From NCBI RefSeq assembly GCF_038008685.1, contig NZ_JBBOZQ010000001.1, forward strand, positions 2,728,001 to 2,792,000: a stretch of DNA of 64,000 bases, read 5' to 3'. The stretch comes from Lysinibacillus sp. FSL W8-0992 (GTDB taxonomy: Bacteria > Bacillota > Bacilli > Bacillales_A > Planococcaceae). Both the position numbers and the translations under genes were made by a program. Positions 16,234 through 29,559 of this stretch are shown piece by piece; the stretch's first letter is position 1, and every line of letters starts with the position of its first letter. The notes beneath the pieces are model-generated. The model was not told the origin of the DNA. It saw only the letters and a list, made by a program, of their open reading frames with translations, and did not search any database.

Positions 16234-17409
16234 ATGACTACAAGATTTCAGCAAGCATTCAATGGGCTAGAGCGACCTTTTGCATGGCTTGACCTTGACG
16301 CACTAGATGAAAATATTAAAAAAGTTCAACAAGCATGCGGGCAAAAAAAAATCCGCGTTGCCACAAAATCAATCCGTTCGGTAGAGGTGCTGCATTATGT
16401 ACAGCAAAACCTTTCAAACGTAGTAGGCTTCATGACTTTTACTGCAGCAGAAACATTATTTTTACTTGAACAACATTTTGATGATGTTCTTCTTGGCTAT
16501 CCAATTATGGAAGAAATAGCAGTTCGACAGCTGTTACAGTTTGTGAAAGAAGGAAGAACGATCACATTTATGGTTGATAGACTTGAACATGTAGCATTTT
16601 TAGAGAAAATAGGGTCGGAGCTTGATATTAAAGTATCTATTTGTATTGATATCAATTTATCGACAGATTTTAAAGTGCTCTATTTTGGAACGAAGCGATC
16701 CTCTCTCCATTCGTTGGAGTCGATAACACCATTCTTATTATATATAAAAGAGCAATCGCACATAGAAGTTGTAGGTGTCATGGGCTATGAAGCGCAAATA
16801 GCGGGTGTCGGTAATCGTCCTGCAAATGCTATAAAAGGTAGATTAATAGATTTAATGCAAACACAAGCAAAAAAGCAAGTTACGCAGTTTCGTAGATTAG
16901 CAGTTGCGCATATTAAAGCATATTTTCCAAAATTACGCTTTGTCAATGGTGGTGGGACTGGAAGTATGACGTATACGGCTGAGCAGAAAGAAGTGACGGA
17001 AATCACAGTTGGCTCAGCATTTTATGCACCAGCACTTTTTGATCAGTTTTCCCATTTGCAACTTGCCAAAGCAGCAGGTTTTGCACTCCGTGTTACGCGA
17101 AAACCGGCAAATTATTTTGTTGTTTGTCATGGTGGGGGCTACCCAGCATCTGGAGCGATGGCAGTTGATCGATATCCAGCATTTTATGAGCCTGCTTATT
17201 TTTCATTTCTCGGTTTAGAAGGGGCAGGAGAGGTGCAGACACCTATTAAAGTGAAAGGTAAAACTATCGCAATTGGTGACACCATTTATTTTCGTCATGC
17301 AAAAGCCGGGGAGCTATGCGAAAGATTTCAAGCACTACATGGAATAAGGGGAGACCAATACGTAGGTAGCTTTGCAACATATAGGGGGGATGGCCAATGT
17401 TTTCTATAG
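16234..17409 (+). CDS. PLP-dependent amino acid deaminase/aldolase family protein (alanine-racemase-like N-domain)
   Basis: This 391-residue protein is a fold-type III PLP enzyme of the D-serine dehydratase / D-threonine aldolase-like group. The PLP lysine is in IRVATKSIRSVEVL near residue 45, and the phosphate loop is FVNGGGTGSM near residue 237. The C-terminal metal-site segment with HAKAGELCERF contains the His and Cys typical of the zinc-dependent branch. The ATG at 16234 has GGGGGGA upstream. The stop overlaps the next gene by 13 bases, so expression with the FAD oxidase is coupled. The substrate is unknown, probably a D-beta-hydroxy amino acid. Confidence 0.85.
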   Translation: MTTRFQQAFNGLERPFAWLDLDALDENIKKVQQACGQKKIRVATKSIRSVEVLHYVQQNLSNVVGFMTFTAAETLFLLEQHFDDVLLGYPIMEEIAVRQLLQFVKEGRTITFMVDRLEHVAFLEKIGSELDIKVSICIDINLSTDFKVLYFGTKRSSLHSLESITPFLLYIKEQSHIEVVGVMGYEAQIAGVGNRPANAIKGRLIDLMQTQAKKQVTQFRRLAVAHIKAYFPKLRFVNGGGTGSMTYTAEQKEVTEITVGSAFYAPALFDQFSHLQLAKAAGFALRVTRKPANYFVVCHGGGYPASGAMAVDRYPAFYEPAYFSFLGLEGAGEVQTPIKVKGKTIAIGDTIYFRHAKAGELCERFQALHGIRGDQYVGSFATYRGDGQCFL

Positions 17410-18719
17410 AAAAGTGGAAAAGTGGAGAAAAATGGACGAATTGGGCAGGTAATATTATTTCTTATCCAAGTGAGATGTATTTGCCTCGTTCTATAGAAGA
17501 AGTCGTAAACGTAGTGAAGCATGCGCGTGATACAAAGAAAACGATTCGTGTCACAGGTGCAGCTCATTCTTTTAGTGCTGTTGCAATGCCAGAGCATATT
17601 GCACTTTCATTACATAATATGCGAGGGCTCATCTCGATTGATGCGGAAAAACAAGAGGCGACATTATGGGCAGGAACATATTTATATGAAATTGGTCCAC
17701 AGCTCGCAAAACACGGTTTTGGTCTTATTAATATGGGCGATATTCAAGAACAAACAATTGCTGGTGCAGTATCCACAGGTACACATGGGACAGGTGTGAC
17801 GTTAGGTTCGCTATCGTCGGCAGTGACACGCTGGTGTTTTGTCGATGGGAATGGAACATATCACGAACATGATAGAGATGCTGATGAATTATCCGAGACA
17901 CTGCATGTCTCACTCGGCATGCTTGGTGTACTTGTAAAGGTAACAATTAAAGTGTTACCGCTATATAGCTTACATTATATTGGGTCTAGGGATACATTAT
18001 CAAATGGGCTTGCGACGTTCGCCAAAGATATACGACAGCATCGTCATGTGGAGTGGTTTTACTTCCCAGGCAGTGAGACGATTCAAATTAAACGGATGAA
18101 TGCAATGGCTCCTGTCTATCAAAGTCAATGGAGTAAGGTCGTAGAAAATATAAAACTTCAAATAGTAGAAAATGGTGCGTTTTTTGCCATTTCGGAATTA
18201 TGTAAGTGGAAGCCAACCTTAAGTAGTGCGATGAGCAAATTAGCTGCGGCAAATGTGGTGGAGGCTGAGAAGATAGGTATAAGCTATGAAATTTTTCCCT
18301 CTCCTCGCAGTGTAAAATTCCAAGAAAGCGAGTACGCGATAGCTTTACCGCAATTTGAAGCATGTATGGAAGAAATTCATGCAACGTTTAAAAAAGGGCA
18401 TTTGAACGTGCATTTTCCACTGGAATGCCGAACAACAGCTGGCGAATCCGGTTATTTAAGTCCAACGCAGGGACAGGAATCAGCGTTTATTGCATTTCAT
18501 ATGTATAAAGGAATGTCAGAGGAGCCTTATTTTAAATGGATCCATACGCTAATGCAAAAATATCAGGGACGGCCACATTGGGGAAAACAAAGTCATTTAA
18601 CAGCTTCACATGTCCATGCATTGTATCCAAATATAGATAAATTTTTAGCAGTTCGTGCACAATATGATCCTGATAAAGTATTTCTCACACATTACCTAGA
18701 ACAATTATTCATATTATAA
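17397..18719 (+). CDS. FAD-linked oxidase, D-arabinono-1,4-lactone oxidase family
   Basis: The 440-residue flavoprotein has the FAD-binding PCMH domain at the N-terminus, with VTGAAHSFSAVAM (near residue 50) and AGAVSTGTHGTG (near 120). The C-terminal ALO domain ends with RPHWGKQSHLTA near residue 395. Relatives oxidise sugar lactones or alditols using oxygen and release hydrogen peroxide. AGGGGGGATGG precedes the start inside the upstream gene. The tight overlap with the PLP enzyme suggests both act on one pathway, perhaps an amino-sugar-acid or polyol compound. No gene for peroxide removal is adjacent. Confidence 0.87.
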   Translation: MFSIEKWKSGEKWTNWAGNIISYPSEMYLPRSIEEVVNVVKHARDTKKTIRVTGAAHSFSAVAMPEHIALSLHNMRGLISIDAEKQEATLWAGTYLYEIGPQLAKHGFGLINMGDIQEQTIAGAVSTGTHGTGVTLGSLSSAVTRWCFVDGNGTYHEHDRDADELSETLHVSLGMLGVLVKVTIKVLPLYSLHYIGSRDTLSNGLATFAKDIRQHRHVEWFYFPGSETIQIKRMNAMAPVYQSQWSKVVENIKLQIVENGAFFAISELCKWKPTLSSAMSKLAAANVVEAEKIGISYEIFPSPRSVKFQESEYAIALPQFEACMEEIHATFKKGHLNVHFPLECRTTAGESGYLSPTQGQESAFIAFHMYKGMSEEPYFKWIHTLMQKYQGRPHWGKQSHLTASHVHALYPNIDKFLAVRAQYDPDKVFLTHYLEQLFIL

Positions 18720-18909
18720 AATTTCGAATTAATCGTAAATTTACTCGTCAAAAGGGATGGAAAACAATAAGTACTTTTACAATTAATTCATACTGAATAT
18801 TGTTTATTATAAAAAAATTAAAATTTGAACGAAATGTCAAAATATTTATCAATTCGAGATAAAAGTGATGCTTAATCAGCATGTAAACGATTTCATATTT
18901 AGCAGAGTA
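18720..18909 (+). other. AT-rich intergenic stretch upstream of ilvD promoter
   Basis: There is no ORF with a ribosome binding site here. A small hairpin (GATGCT/AGCATG) lies near 18868-18883. A minus-strand frame covering 18748-19170 starts inside ilvD and has no signals. The stretch may hold further regulator sites for the ilv promoter. Confidence 0.4.
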
Positions 18910-18933
18910 TTTGAATTTTTTAAACAATTCAAA
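18910..18933 (+). promoter_or_regulatory. Inverted repeat upstream of ilvD -35 (possible CodY site)
   Basis: TTTGAATT and AATTCAAA form an 8-bp inverted repeat around an 8-base spacer. Its centre matches the CodY consensus at about 11 of 15 bases, and it ends nine bases before the -35. CodY is the classic repressor of ilv/leu genes in Firmicutes, which supports the reading. Confidence 0.45.
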
Positions 18934-18941
18934 AAACACTG

Positions 18942-18971
18942 TTGACTTAGTATAGTTATTCGTACTATGAT
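18942..18971 (+). promoter_or_regulatory. SigA promoter of ilvD / ilv-leu operon
   Basis: TTGACT and TATGAT are separated by 18 bases, about 130 bases before the ilvD ATG. No competing promoter is evident between ilvD and ilvB. Confidence 0.75.
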
Positions 18972-19099
18972 AACAACAATTTAATACGTTCGTTACAACA
19001 ATTAGCTGCCAACAAAGGCAATATGCTAAGGCAAAAACAAAATAGACAGAACATTTTGTATATATCAACGAACATAGCAATAAATGAGGGGCGTTTAAT

Positions 19100-20770
19100 A
19101 TGAGAAGTGACATGATTAAAGTAGGCGTAGATCGTGCGCCACATCGAAGTCTTTTATATGCAACAGGCAAAGTAAAAGCAAAAGATTTAGGGAAACCATT
19201 TATTGGGGTTTGTAACTCTTATATTGACATTATTCCAGGTCATGTTCATTTACGTACATTTGCTGATGTAGTGAAAGAAGCAATAATTGAAGCGGGTGGT
19301 ATTCCATTCGAATTTAATACAATCGGTGTTGATGATGGTATTGCAATGGGGCATATTGGTATGCGTTACTCCTTACCTAGCCGTGAAATTATAGCAGATT
19401 CAGCAGAAACAGTTATTAATGCACACTGGTTTGATGGAGTATTTTACATTCCAAACTGTGACAAAATCACACCAGGGATGTTAATGGCAGCGGTCCGTAC
19501 AAACGTACCATCGATTTTTGTATCTGGTGGCCCAATGGAGGCGGGAACATCTGCTACAGGAAAACAGCTTTCTTTAACTTCAGTTTTTGAAGGTGTAGGG
19601 GCTCATAAATCAGGCAACATGTCAGCTGAAGAGCTGTTAGATATCGAAAATAATGCATGTCCAACATGTGGATCATGTTCAGGGATGTTCACAGCGAACT
19701 CTATGAACTGTTTAATGGAAATGCTAGGTGTAGCACTTCCAGGCAACGGAACAATCGTTGCTACTTCTGAGGAACGACATAAACTTATTAAGGAAGCCGC
19801 TAAACAACTAGTGCGAATGGTTAAAGAAGACGTTAAGCCGCGTGACATTATTACAAAAGAAGCAATTGACGATGCATTTGCACTAGATATGGCAATGGGT
19901 GGTTCCACTAATACGGTTCTACATACATTAGCAATTGCCAATGAAGCTGAAATTGACTATAACATTGAAGATATTAATAAAGTTGCAGAGCGAGTACCGT
20001 ATTTGGCGAAAATTATGCCAGCTTCAGATGTTTCTATGGATGATATTAATAAAGCAGGTGGTGTAAGTGCCATCATCAATGAATTAACATCTATTCCAGG
20101 TGCTATTCATCCAAATCGTCCTACTGTTGCAGGTGTAACAATGGGTGAACTAGTAAAAGATTATGAGATTACGAATGATCAAGTCATTCGTACAAAAGAC
20201 AATCCTTATAGTCCAGTCGGTGGTTTATCGGTGTTATTTGGCAATATTGCACCAGATGGCTCAGTTATTAAAGTTGGTGCTGTAGATCCTTCTATTAAAG
20301 TGTTTACAGGGGAAGCTATTGTCTTCGAATCACAAGAGGCAGCACAAGAAAATATTGATAACGGTAATGTTAAGGAAGGCCATGTAGTCGTCATTCGTTA
20401 TGAAGGACCAAAAGGTGGCCCAGGGATGCCTGAAATGTTAGCACCAACATCAGCGATTCAAGGTCGTGGTCTTGGTACCAAAGTGGCGTTAATTACTGAT
20501 GGTCGATTTTCAGGTGCATCTCGCGGTATTTCAATAGGGCATATTTCGCCGGAAGCAGCAGAAGGTGGTCCAATCGCTTTAGTTGAAAATGGTGACATTA
20601 TTACAATTGATTTACCGAATCGTACAATCAATTTAGAAGTATCCGATGAAGTATTAGCAGAACGTCGTGCTAAACTGCCGATTTTTGAACCGAAAATCAA
20701 ACGTGGCTGGTTAGCAAGGTATTCAAAATTAGTGACAAGTGCATCAACTGGTGGCGTTATGAAGATTTAG
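19100..20770 (+). CDS. ilvD: Dihydroxy-acid dehydratase
   Basis: IlvD dehydrates dihydroxy-isovalerate and dihydroxy-methylvalerate to the keto acids that become valine, leucine and isoleucine. The 556-residue protein has the iron-sulfur cysteines in PNCDKIT and [21 protein letters not shown]. The metal and substrate segment [26 protein letters not shown] lies near the C-terminus. GAGGGGCG precedes the ATG. It is first in a run with ilvBHC-leuABCD but is separated from them by a T-box riboswitch. In B. subtilis ilvD is an unlinked gene, so this arrangement differs. Confidence 0.97.
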   Translation: MRSDMIKVGVDRAPHRSLLYATGKVKAKDLGKPFIGVCNSYIDIIPGHVHLRTFADVVKEAIIEAGGIPFEFNTIGVDDGIAMGHIGMRYSLPSREIIADSAETVINAHWFDGVFYIPNCDKITPGMLMAAVRTNVPSIFVSGGPMEAGTSATGKQLSLTSVFEGVGAHKSGNMSAEELLDIENNACPTCGSCSGMFTANSMNCLMEMLGVALPGNGTIVATSEERHKLIKEAAKQLVRMVKEDVKPRDIITKEAIDDAFALDMAMGGSTNTVLHTLAIANEAEIDYNIEDINKVAERVPYLAKIMPASDVSMDDINKAGGVSAIINELTSIPGAIHPNRPTVAGVTMGELVKDYEITNDQVIRTKDNPYSPVGGLSVLFGNIAPDGSVIKVGAVDPSIKVFTGEAIVFESQEAAQENIDNGNVKEGHVVVIRYEGPKGGPGMPEMLAPTSAIQGRGLGTKVALITDGRFSGASRGISIGHISPEAAEGGPIALVENGDIITIDLPNRTINLEVSDEVLAERRAKLPIFEPKIKRGWLARYSKLVTSASTGGVMKI

Positions 20771-20784
20771 TACTAAAAAATAAA

Positions 20785-21139
20785 TAAGTTAAAACGTTGA
20801 TGAGGTTAAAGGTTCTAGAGCCTTGTATCTACCAGAGAGCCGGTCGTGCTGGAAGCCGGCGATACAACTAGATCCGACATCCCCTCGGAGTGAACTATTA
20901 AACGCGTGATCGCCATTAGATAGTTCCGGGCATAATCGAAGTGCTCGTTATTAATGAATAAATGATTTATGACACCGTATTGGATGTAAGTTTACTTACA
21001 TTGGTGCATAAATGCTTTCATTTATTCGCGAGGTAGCAATTTTTATTGCTATAAACAAGGGTGGTACCATGAAAAGTCTTTTTCATCCCTACGCAAGGTA
21101 GTTATTTGCGTTCGGAGAAAAGGGCTTTTTATTTTTTTT
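20785..21139 (+). ncRNA. T-box riboswitch between ilvD and ilvB
   Basis: The T-box sequence AGGGTGGTACC is at 21058-21068, in the correct place before a terminator (21072-21139, stem ending in a long T-run). A Stem I region with the AGAGAG apical element lies at about 20834. Uncharged tRNA binding would favour the antiterminator and allow ilvBHC-leu transcription. The specifier codon is uncertain by eye: AUC (Ile) at 20879-20881 and CUC (Leu) at 20884-20886 are both candidates. There is little room for a promoter after the ilvD stop at 20770. Confidence 0.92.
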
Positions 21140-21282
21140 CAAAAAGAACAGTATATTCTATTTTATGTTTTCCAGCATAAATTGCTTAACCTTTTCGACG
21201 TTAAATCATTAAAGTGTTCATTAACTAGAACAGGTAGTCGTATGCTGTTGTGAATCGAAAGACAAGAAGGAGGCATATTTTG

Positions 21283-23046
21283 ATGAGTACGAATGTTTCA
21301 ATTAATGAAAAAGAACAATTGGCGACAGAAGAAGTAGCGCAAACTTTTCAAGCGAAAGACGGTGCAGACGTTTTAGTCCAAGCGCTACATGATCAAGATG
21401 TAGAGATAATTTTTGGTTATCCAGGTGGGGCAGTACTTCAAATATACGATGCAATGTACAAAAACCCAATTCGTCATATTTTAACACGTCACGAGCAAGG
21501 TGCCATTCACGCAGCTGAAGGCTATGCACGTGTATCGAATAAACCAGGAGTTGTTATCGCAACAAGTGGTCCAGGTGCAACGAATCTAGTAACAGGTATT
21601 GCGGATGCGATGATTGATTCAATTCCACTAGTTGTTTTCACTGGTCAAGTAGCAACATCTGTTATTGGAACAGATGCATTCCAAGAGGCAGATATTATGG
21701 GCATTACAACACCGATTACAAAGCATAACTATCAAGTGCAGGATGTGAATGATATTCCACGCATTGTGAAAGAAGCTTTCCATATTGCCAACACAGGCCG
21801 TAAAGGACCAGTTGTTGTGGATTTCCCAAAAAACGTCTCTCAAATGCTGTTTGATGTAGATAATCCACCAAAAGAACCAGAAGAAATCTATTTACCAGGA
21901 TATCAGCCAACTTATAAGCCGAACTATTTACAAATTCAAAAGGCTATTCAAGCAATTTCATTAGCTAAAAATCCAGTAATTTTAGCAGGAGCTGGTGTAC
22001 TATTTGCAGATGCACGTGAAGAATTAACGACATTCGCTGAAAAGTATCGAATTCCAGTGGCCAATACATTATTAGGTCTCGGCTCCATCCATGGTGACCA
22101 TGAATTATTCATTGGTATGGCAGGGATGCATGGGACGGTAACAGCGAATATTGCGATTACGAAATCAGATTTACTTTTAAATATCGGTGCTCGCTTTGAT
22201 GATCGCTTAACAGGGAATTTAGCAACGTTTGCACCGAATGCGACAATTGTCCATATCGATATCGATCCAGCTGAAATCGGTAAAAACGTACCAACCGATA
22301 TCCCAATCGTTGCGGATGCGAAAGAGGCGCTAAAATCTTTATTGAAAAAAGACTTTGATGGTCCAGATACTGCACAATGGCTAGAGTTTTTAAATAATCA
22401 CGCAAATGAATATCCGCTTTGGTATACAAAAGAAGCTGGTGACTCGGAAGTTTTACCGCAGGAAGCACTAGAGCTTGTGCATAAAATTACTGAAGGAGAT
22501 GCCATTGTTACGACGGATGTAGGGCAGCATCAAATGTGGGCTGCGCAATATTACCGCTTAAACAATGATCATGGATGGGTAACGTCTGGTGGACTTGGTA
22601 CGATGGGCTTCGGCTTCCCGGCCGCAATTGGAGCCCAGTTTGCGAAGCCAGACAAAAAAGTTGTTTCCATTGTAGGCGATGCAGGATTCCAAATGACTGC
22701 ACAAGAGCTTTCATTATTACAAGAATTCAACTTACCAGTAAAAATTGTGATTTTAAATAACAGCTGTTTAGGAATGGTACGCCAATGGCAACAAACATTT
22801 TATGAAGAGCGTTATTCATCTTCACTTATGCCGATCCAGCCAGACTTTGTTAAATTAGCGGATGCATACGGCATTAAAGGCTATCGAATTGACACAATTG
22901 ACGAAGCGGAAAGTATTTTCCGTGAGGCACTTCTTAATGACGAGCCAGCGTTAATCGATTGCCGCGTAAAACAGCTTGAATGTGTATACCCAATGGTTGC
23001 ACCAGGTAAAGGGTTACATGAAATGATTGGGGTGAAAAAGAATTGA
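21283..23046 (+). CDS. ilvB: Acetolactate synthase large subunit
   Basis: IlvB is the ThDP-dependent catalytic subunit that condenses pyruvate with pyruvate or 2-oxobutyrate, the first common step of branched-chain synthesis. The 587-residue protein has the ThDP Glu region [14 protein letters not shown] and the FAD-binding middle domain. The ThDP/Mg motif lies near the C-terminus as [14 protein letters not shown] through [12 protein letters not shown]. The ATG at 21283 has AAGGAGG nine bases upstream; eleven open codons before it are not needed. The stop overlaps the TTG of ilvH by four bases, which couples the two subunits. Confidence 0.97.
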   Translation: MSTNVSINEKEQLATEEVAQTFQAKDGADVLVQALHDQDVEIIFGYPGGAVLQIYDAMYKNPIRHILTRHEQGAIHAAEGYARVSNKPGVVIATSGPGATNLVTGIADAMIDSIPLVVFTGQVATSVIGTDAFQEADIMGITTPITKHNYQVQDVNDIPRIVKEAFHIANTGRKGPVVVDFPKNVSQMLFDVDNPPKEPEEIYLPGYQPTYKPNYLQIQKAIQAISLAKNPVILAGAGVLFADAREELTTFAEKYRIPVANTLLGLGSIHGDHELFIGMAGMHGTVTANIAITKSDLLLNIGARFDDRLTGNLATFAPNATIVHIDIDPAEIGKNVPTDIPIVADAKEALKSLLKKDFDGPDTAQWLEFLNNHANEYPLWYTKEAGDSEVLPQEALELVHKITEGDAIVTTDVGQHQMWAAQYYRLNNDHGWVTSGGLGTMGFGFPAAIGAQFAKPDKKVVSIVGDAGFQMTAQELSLLQEFNLPVKIVILNNSCLGMVRQWQQTFYEERYSSSLMPIQPDFVKLADAYGIKGYRIDTIDEAESIFREALLNDEPALIDCRVKQLECVYPMVAPGKGLHEMIGVKKN

Positions 23047-23558
23047 AACGAGTAATTACCGTAACAGTGATTAATCAAAGTGGTGTACTAAACCGTGTAA
23101 CAGGTTTACTTATGAAGCGTCAATTCAATATCGAATCGATCACAGTTGGTCATACAGAACAGCCAAACTTCTCTAAAATGACTTTTGTTGTAAATGTAGA
23201 AGATGAGCGGAAAATTGAACAACTTGTGAAGCAACTATCGAAGCAAATTGATGTGTTAAAAGTCAATGACATTACAGATAAATCTATCGTGCTTCGTGAG
23301 CTAGCGCTTGTGAAGGTTATTTCACCACCAAATTTACGTCTGGAAATGAACTCAATTGTTGAACCGTTCCGCCCACAAATTATTGATACAGCGAAAAACG
23401 TTGTGACATATCAAGTGGTAGGACATCCAGAAAAAATTGATGCCTTTATTGAGCTTATTCGCCCATATGGTATTAAAGAATTAACACGTACGGGTGCTAC
23501 AGCGTCTGTTCGTGAAACACAAAAAATCATGAATACACAGCTCTCTATTTTAAAATAG
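23043..23558 (+). CDS. ilvH: Acetolactate synthase small (regulatory) subunit
   Basis: The 171-residue regulatory subunit carries the N-terminal ACT domain ([30 protein letters not shown]) that binds valine for feedback inhibition. A C-terminal domain that activates IlvB follows. It starts at TTG inside the ilvB stop region, a translational-coupling arrangement. The ilvC gene follows after 96 bases with a strong AGGAGG site. Length and order are typical of Bacillales. Also known as ilvN. Confidence 0.95.
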   Translation: MKRVITVTVINQSGVLNRVTGLLMKRQFNIESITVGHTEQPNFSKMTFVVNVEDERKIEQLVKQLSKQIDVLKVNDITDKSIVLRELALVKVISPPNLRLEMNSIVEPFRPQIIDTAKNVVTYQVVGHPEKIDAFIELIRPYGIKELTRTGATASVRETQKIMNTQLSILK

Positions 23559-23597
23559 TTTGCATATAAAATTGAAACTTGTGATTTGCAATACTGA

Positions 23598-26217
<2,620 letters not shown>

Positions 26218-26227
26218 TTTGATTTGG

Positions 26228-26254
26228 CTCTCACCTGCCTGAAATAGGTGAGAG
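26228..26254 (+). terminator. Hairpin between leuA and leuB
   Basis: CTCTCACCT pairs with AGGTGAGAG around nine bases, followed only by TCTTTCC. The T-run is weak, so partial termination or an RNA processing/stability signal within the operon is more likely than full termination. Confidence 0.5.
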
Positions 26255-26306
26255 TCTTTCCTAAAACAGCGTAACCATACTCTATAAAAAGAAAGGTGTT
26301 TTATAA

Positions 26307-27407
26307 ATGGAGAAAAAAATTACAGTACTTCCTGGCGACGGAATTGGGCCAGAAGTGGTTGCGTCAGCTATACGTGTATTACAAGTAATCGGCAAACGAT
26401 TTAACCATACATTCCATTTAGGTTATGGAACGATTGGTGGCGCTGCCATCGATCAACACAATAATCCACTACCTGATGAAACAATTGAAATGTGTGAGGG
26501 CAGCGATGCCATTTTATTAGGAGCAGTAGGGGGTCCAAAATGGGACAATAACCCTCCAGAACTACGTCCAGAAAAAGGATTGTTACGTATTCGCAAGCAC
26601 TTTGACTTATTCGCAAATTTACGTCCAGTAAAGGCGTTCCCGAGTTTACTAGATGCTTCACCTTTAAAACGTGAAGTAGCCGAAAACGTCGATTTAATGA
26701 TCGTACGTGAACTTACAGGCGGCGTATACTTCGGGGAACCACGTATGCGTACTGAAAATGGCGCAATTGATACTACAGTTTACTCAATAGCAGAAGTAGA
26801 GCGTATCGTTGAAAATGCCTTTGAATTAGCACGTTTACGTGGAGGCAAATTATGTTCTGTCGATAAAGCAAACGTACTTGAAACAAGTCGTTTATGGCGC
26901 GAAGTTGTAGAAGCGAAGAAAAAGGATTATCCAGATGTGCAAGTCGAGCACAACTTAGTAGATTCAGTAGCTATGAAATTAATTACAAATCCAGCTCACT
27001 ATGATGTCGTTGTTACAGAAAATATGTTTGGTGATATTTTAAGTGATGAAGCATCGGTTATAACAGGATCTCTCGGTGTATTACCATCCGCATCCATCCG
27101 TGGTGATAATTTTGGTCTTTATGAACCAGTACACGGTTCAGCACCAGAGATTGCAGGGCAAGGTGTTGCCAATCCAGCAGCAACAATTCTGTCAGTCGCT
27201 ATGATGTTACAATACTCATTCGGCTTAGCAGAAGAAGCAGCTGAAATTGAACGTGCTGTTAGTGCTGTGTTTGATGATGGTTACTTTACAGCTGACCTTT
27301 CACGCGATGGTGGGCGCACGTTATCTACAAATGAATGGACAGATAAAGTAATTAATGAAATTGATACAAGTTTTGTATCGGAAAGTATTATGACAACATA
27401 TATTTAA
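26307..27407 (+). CDS. leuB: 3-isopropylmalate dehydrogenase
   Basis: LeuB oxidises and decarboxylates 3-isopropylmalate with NAD to the leucine keto acid. The 366-residue protein begins KITVLPGDGIGPEVV and contains the RELTGGVYFGEPR substrate segment. It also carries the Mg-binding NMFGDILSDEASVITGSLG signature. GAAAGGTG precedes the ATG. It follows leuA by 89 bases containing a hairpin and precedes leuC closely. The family's usual length is about 360, so it is complete. Confidence 0.97.
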   Translation: MEKKITVLPGDGIGPEVVASAIRVLQVIGKRFNHTFHLGYGTIGGAAIDQHNNPLPDETIEMCEGSDAILLGAVGGPKWDNNPPELRPEKGLLRIRKHFDLFANLRPVKAFPSLLDASPLKREVAENVDLMIVRELTGGVYFGEPRMRTENGAIDTTVYSIAEVERIVENAFELARLRGGKLCSVDKANVLETSRLWREVVEAKKKDYPDVQVEHNLVDSVAMKLITNPAHYDVVVTENMFGDILSDEASVITGSLGVLPSASIRGDNFGLYEPVHGSAPEIAGQGVANPAATILSVAMMLQYSFGLAEEAAEIERAVSAVFDDGYFTADLSRDGGRTLSTNEWTDKVINEIDTSFVSESIMTTYI

Positions 27408-27423
27408 GAAATAGGTGAAGACA

Positions 27424-28833
27424 ATGGGAAAAAATATAATTGAAAAGATTTGGGATAAACATGTTGTTTATCAGGAAGAGGGCAAACCGGACCTGTTATA
27501 TATTGATCTTCATTTAATTCATGAAGTAACTTCTCCGCAAGCATTTGAAGGTTTACGCATGAACGGACGTAAAGTGCGTCGTCCTGATTTAAGCTTTGCA
27601 ACGATGGATCATAACGTTCCAACGAAAAATTTACCGACTATTAATGACCCAATTGCACGCAATCAAATCGAAACATTAGCGAAAAATGCTGCTGAATTTG
27701 GGATTGAACTTGCAGGTATGGGTCACCCTGATCAAGGAATTGTACACGTTATTGGACCAGAATTAGGTTTAACACAACCTGGTAAAACAATCGTATGTGG
27801 AGATTCTCATACTTCTACACATGGTGCATTCGGTGCCATTGCATTTGGTATCGGTACATCAGAAGTAGAGCACGTAATGTCCACACAAACGTTATGGCAA
27901 AACAAGCCTAAAACAATGGAAATCCGTGTTGAAGGCGAGCTTCCAGTTGGCGTTGCGGCAAAGGATATTATTTTGGCAATCATCTCGAAATTTGGCATTG
28001 GCGTTGGTACAGGGCATATTGTGGAATTCACTGGAGAGGCAATCCACAAACTGTCAATGGAAGAACGGATGACAATCTGTAATATGTCAATCGAAGCGGG
28101 AGCAAAGGCTGGTCTTGTATCACCAGATCAAATTACAGTAGATTATATTCGTGGCCGCAAATATGCACCACAAGGTGACAAATTTGAAGAAGCAACAGCT
28201 TATTGGTTAAGTTTAGCATCAGATGAGGATGCTACATATGATGAAGTGCGCATCATTAAGGCTGAGGAAATTGAGCCAATTATTACATGGGGTACGAATC
28301 CTTCGATGGGTTCTGGTGTATCGCAAAATGTTCCGACGCAGGCAGATTACAAAGATGAGTCTGACAAAGCCGCTCTTCGTAAAGCACTTGCTTATATGGG
28401 CTTAGAAGAGGGTCAGCCATTAACTTCAATCGATATCCAATACGTATTTATTGGCTCATGCACGAACTCACGCTTAAGCGATTTGCGTGCTGCGGCAAAC
28501 GTTATTCAAGGCCGCAAAGTTCATGAAAACGTTACAGCAATCGTTGTTCCGGGCTCCCATACTACAAAAAAACAAGCAGAGGCTGAAGGTTTGGATAAAA
28601 TTTTCATTGATGCTGGTTTTGAATGGCGCGAATCAGGTTGCTCGATGTGTTTGGCAATGAATGATGATGTTGTCCCAGCTGGTAAACGCTGTGCATCAAC
28701 ATCAAACCGTAATTTCGAAGGTCGTCAAGGTACAGGCGCGCGCACGCACTTAGTATCACCGCCGATGGCAGCAGCTGCAGCCATTGCAGGACATTTCGTT
28801 GATGTACGGGAATTCGTGAAGGAAACTGTGTAA
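27424..28833 (+). CDS. leuC: 3-isopropylmalate dehydratase large subunit
   Basis: LeuC carries the 4Fe-4S cluster of isopropylmalate isomerase. Its three cysteines are visible in [13 protein letters not shown] (one) and [11 protein letters not shown] (two). The 469-residue length is normal. ATG 27424 is chosen because AGGTGA lies six bases upstream; a GTG at 27415 is part of that site. It works with LeuD, whose gene follows after 31 bases. A cytosolic enzyme sensitive to oxygen and iron supply. Confidence 0.97.
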   Translation: MGKNIIEKIWDKHVVYQEEGKPDLLYIDLHLIHEVTSPQAFEGLRMNGRKVRRPDLSFATMDHNVPTKNLPTINDPIARNQIETLAKNAAEFGIELAGMGHPDQGIVHVIGPELGLTQPGKTIVCGDSHTSTHGAFGAIAFGIGTSEVEHVMSTQTLWQNKPKTMEIRVEGELPVGVAAKDIILAIISKFGIGVGTGHIVEFTGEAIHKLSMEERMTICNMSIEAGAKAGLVSPDQITVDYIRGRKYAPQGDKFEEATAYWLSLASDEDATYDEVRIIKAEEIEPIITWGTNPSMGSGVSQNVPTQADYKDESDKAALRKALAYMGLEEGQPLTSIDIQYVFIGSCTNSRLSDLRAAANVIQGRKVHENVTAIVVPGSHTTKKQAEAEGLDKIFIDAGFEWRESGCSMCLAMNDDVVPAGKRCASTSNRNFEGRQGTGARTHLVSPPMAAAAAIAGHFVDVREFVKETV

Positions 28834-28864
28834 AAGCTAAATTTACACGGAAGGGATGATTGAA

Positions 28865-29455
28865 ATGGAACCAATTAATATTGTAAAAAGTGTTATTACA
28901 CCACTTGATCGTAAAAATGTAGATACAGATCAAATTATTTCGAAAGAATTTTTAAAACGGATTGAGCGCACAGGCTTTGGTCAATATTTGTTTTATCACT
29001 GGCGCTATGATGCGCAAGGAAATGAAGTACAAGACTTTGTATTAAATAAACCTGAGTTTAAAGACTCTAAAATTCTAGTAGCACAAGATAATTTTGGTTG
29101 TGGCTCTTCTCGTGAGCATGCACCATGGGCCATTTTAGATTATGGCTTCAATGTAGTCATTGCACCATCGTTCGCAGATATTTTCCACAATAACTGCTTT
29201 AAAAATGGAATTTTACCAATCAAGCTAACAGAAGCAGAGTGCGATGAAATTTTAGAAAAAGGTTTAGCAAACCCTTACCATGTAGATGTAAATCTTGAAG
29301 CACAAACTGTAACGGGCGAAGATGGTAAAGTCTATACATTTAATATCGATTCCTATTATAAAGAAACATTATTAAATGGCTGGGATGAAATTGCCCTAAC
29401 AATTAAGTACGAAGATCAAATTGCTGCATATGAAGCGCAGCGAGTAGCCTACTAA
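28865..29455 (+). CDS. leuD: 3-isopropylmalate dehydratase small subunit
   Basis: LeuD is the small subunit that completes the active site of isopropylmalate isomerase. The 196-residue protein shows DRKNVDTDQIISKEFL near the start and DNFGCGSSREHAPWA near residue 78, both family signatures. ATG 28865 is preferred to 28856 because AAGGGA is about nine bases upstream. It is the last gene of the operon, and a strong terminator follows at 29476. That terminator's sequence recurs at 49987. Confidence 0.97.
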   Translation: MEPINIVKSVITPLDRKNVDTDQIISKEFLKRIERTGFGQYLFYHWRYDAQGNEVQDFVLNKPEFKDSKILVAQDNFGCGSSREHAPWAILDYGFNVVIAPSFADIFHNNCFKNGILPIKLTEAECDEILEKGLANPYHVDVNLEAQTVTGEDGKVYTFNIDSYYKETLLNGWDEIALTIKYEDQIAAYEAQRVAY

Positions 29456-29473
29456 TTAGCAAAAGTGGCTTAG

Positions 29474-29516
29474 AAAAAAGTGTTAGATTGACTGCGTTCA
29501 ATCTAACACTTTTTTT
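29474..29516 (+). terminator. Terminator of ilv-leu operon (repeated sequence)
   Basis: AAGTGTTAGATTGA pairs with TCAATCTAACACTT, followed by TTTTTTT. The stem and the following GCTGTA..CGTTGTTGT string also occur at 49987-50045, after an unrelated gene. Confidence 0.92.
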
Positions 29517-29559
29517 GCTGTAAACGTTGTTGTTCGTTTGCCTCACAGGCGAAATAGGT

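Noticed and set aside
18748..19170. 140-residue minus-strand frame upstream of ilvD
   Set aside because: It starts inside ilvD, has no ribosome binding site and covers the ilvD promoter; its composition is that of AT-rich non-coding DNA.
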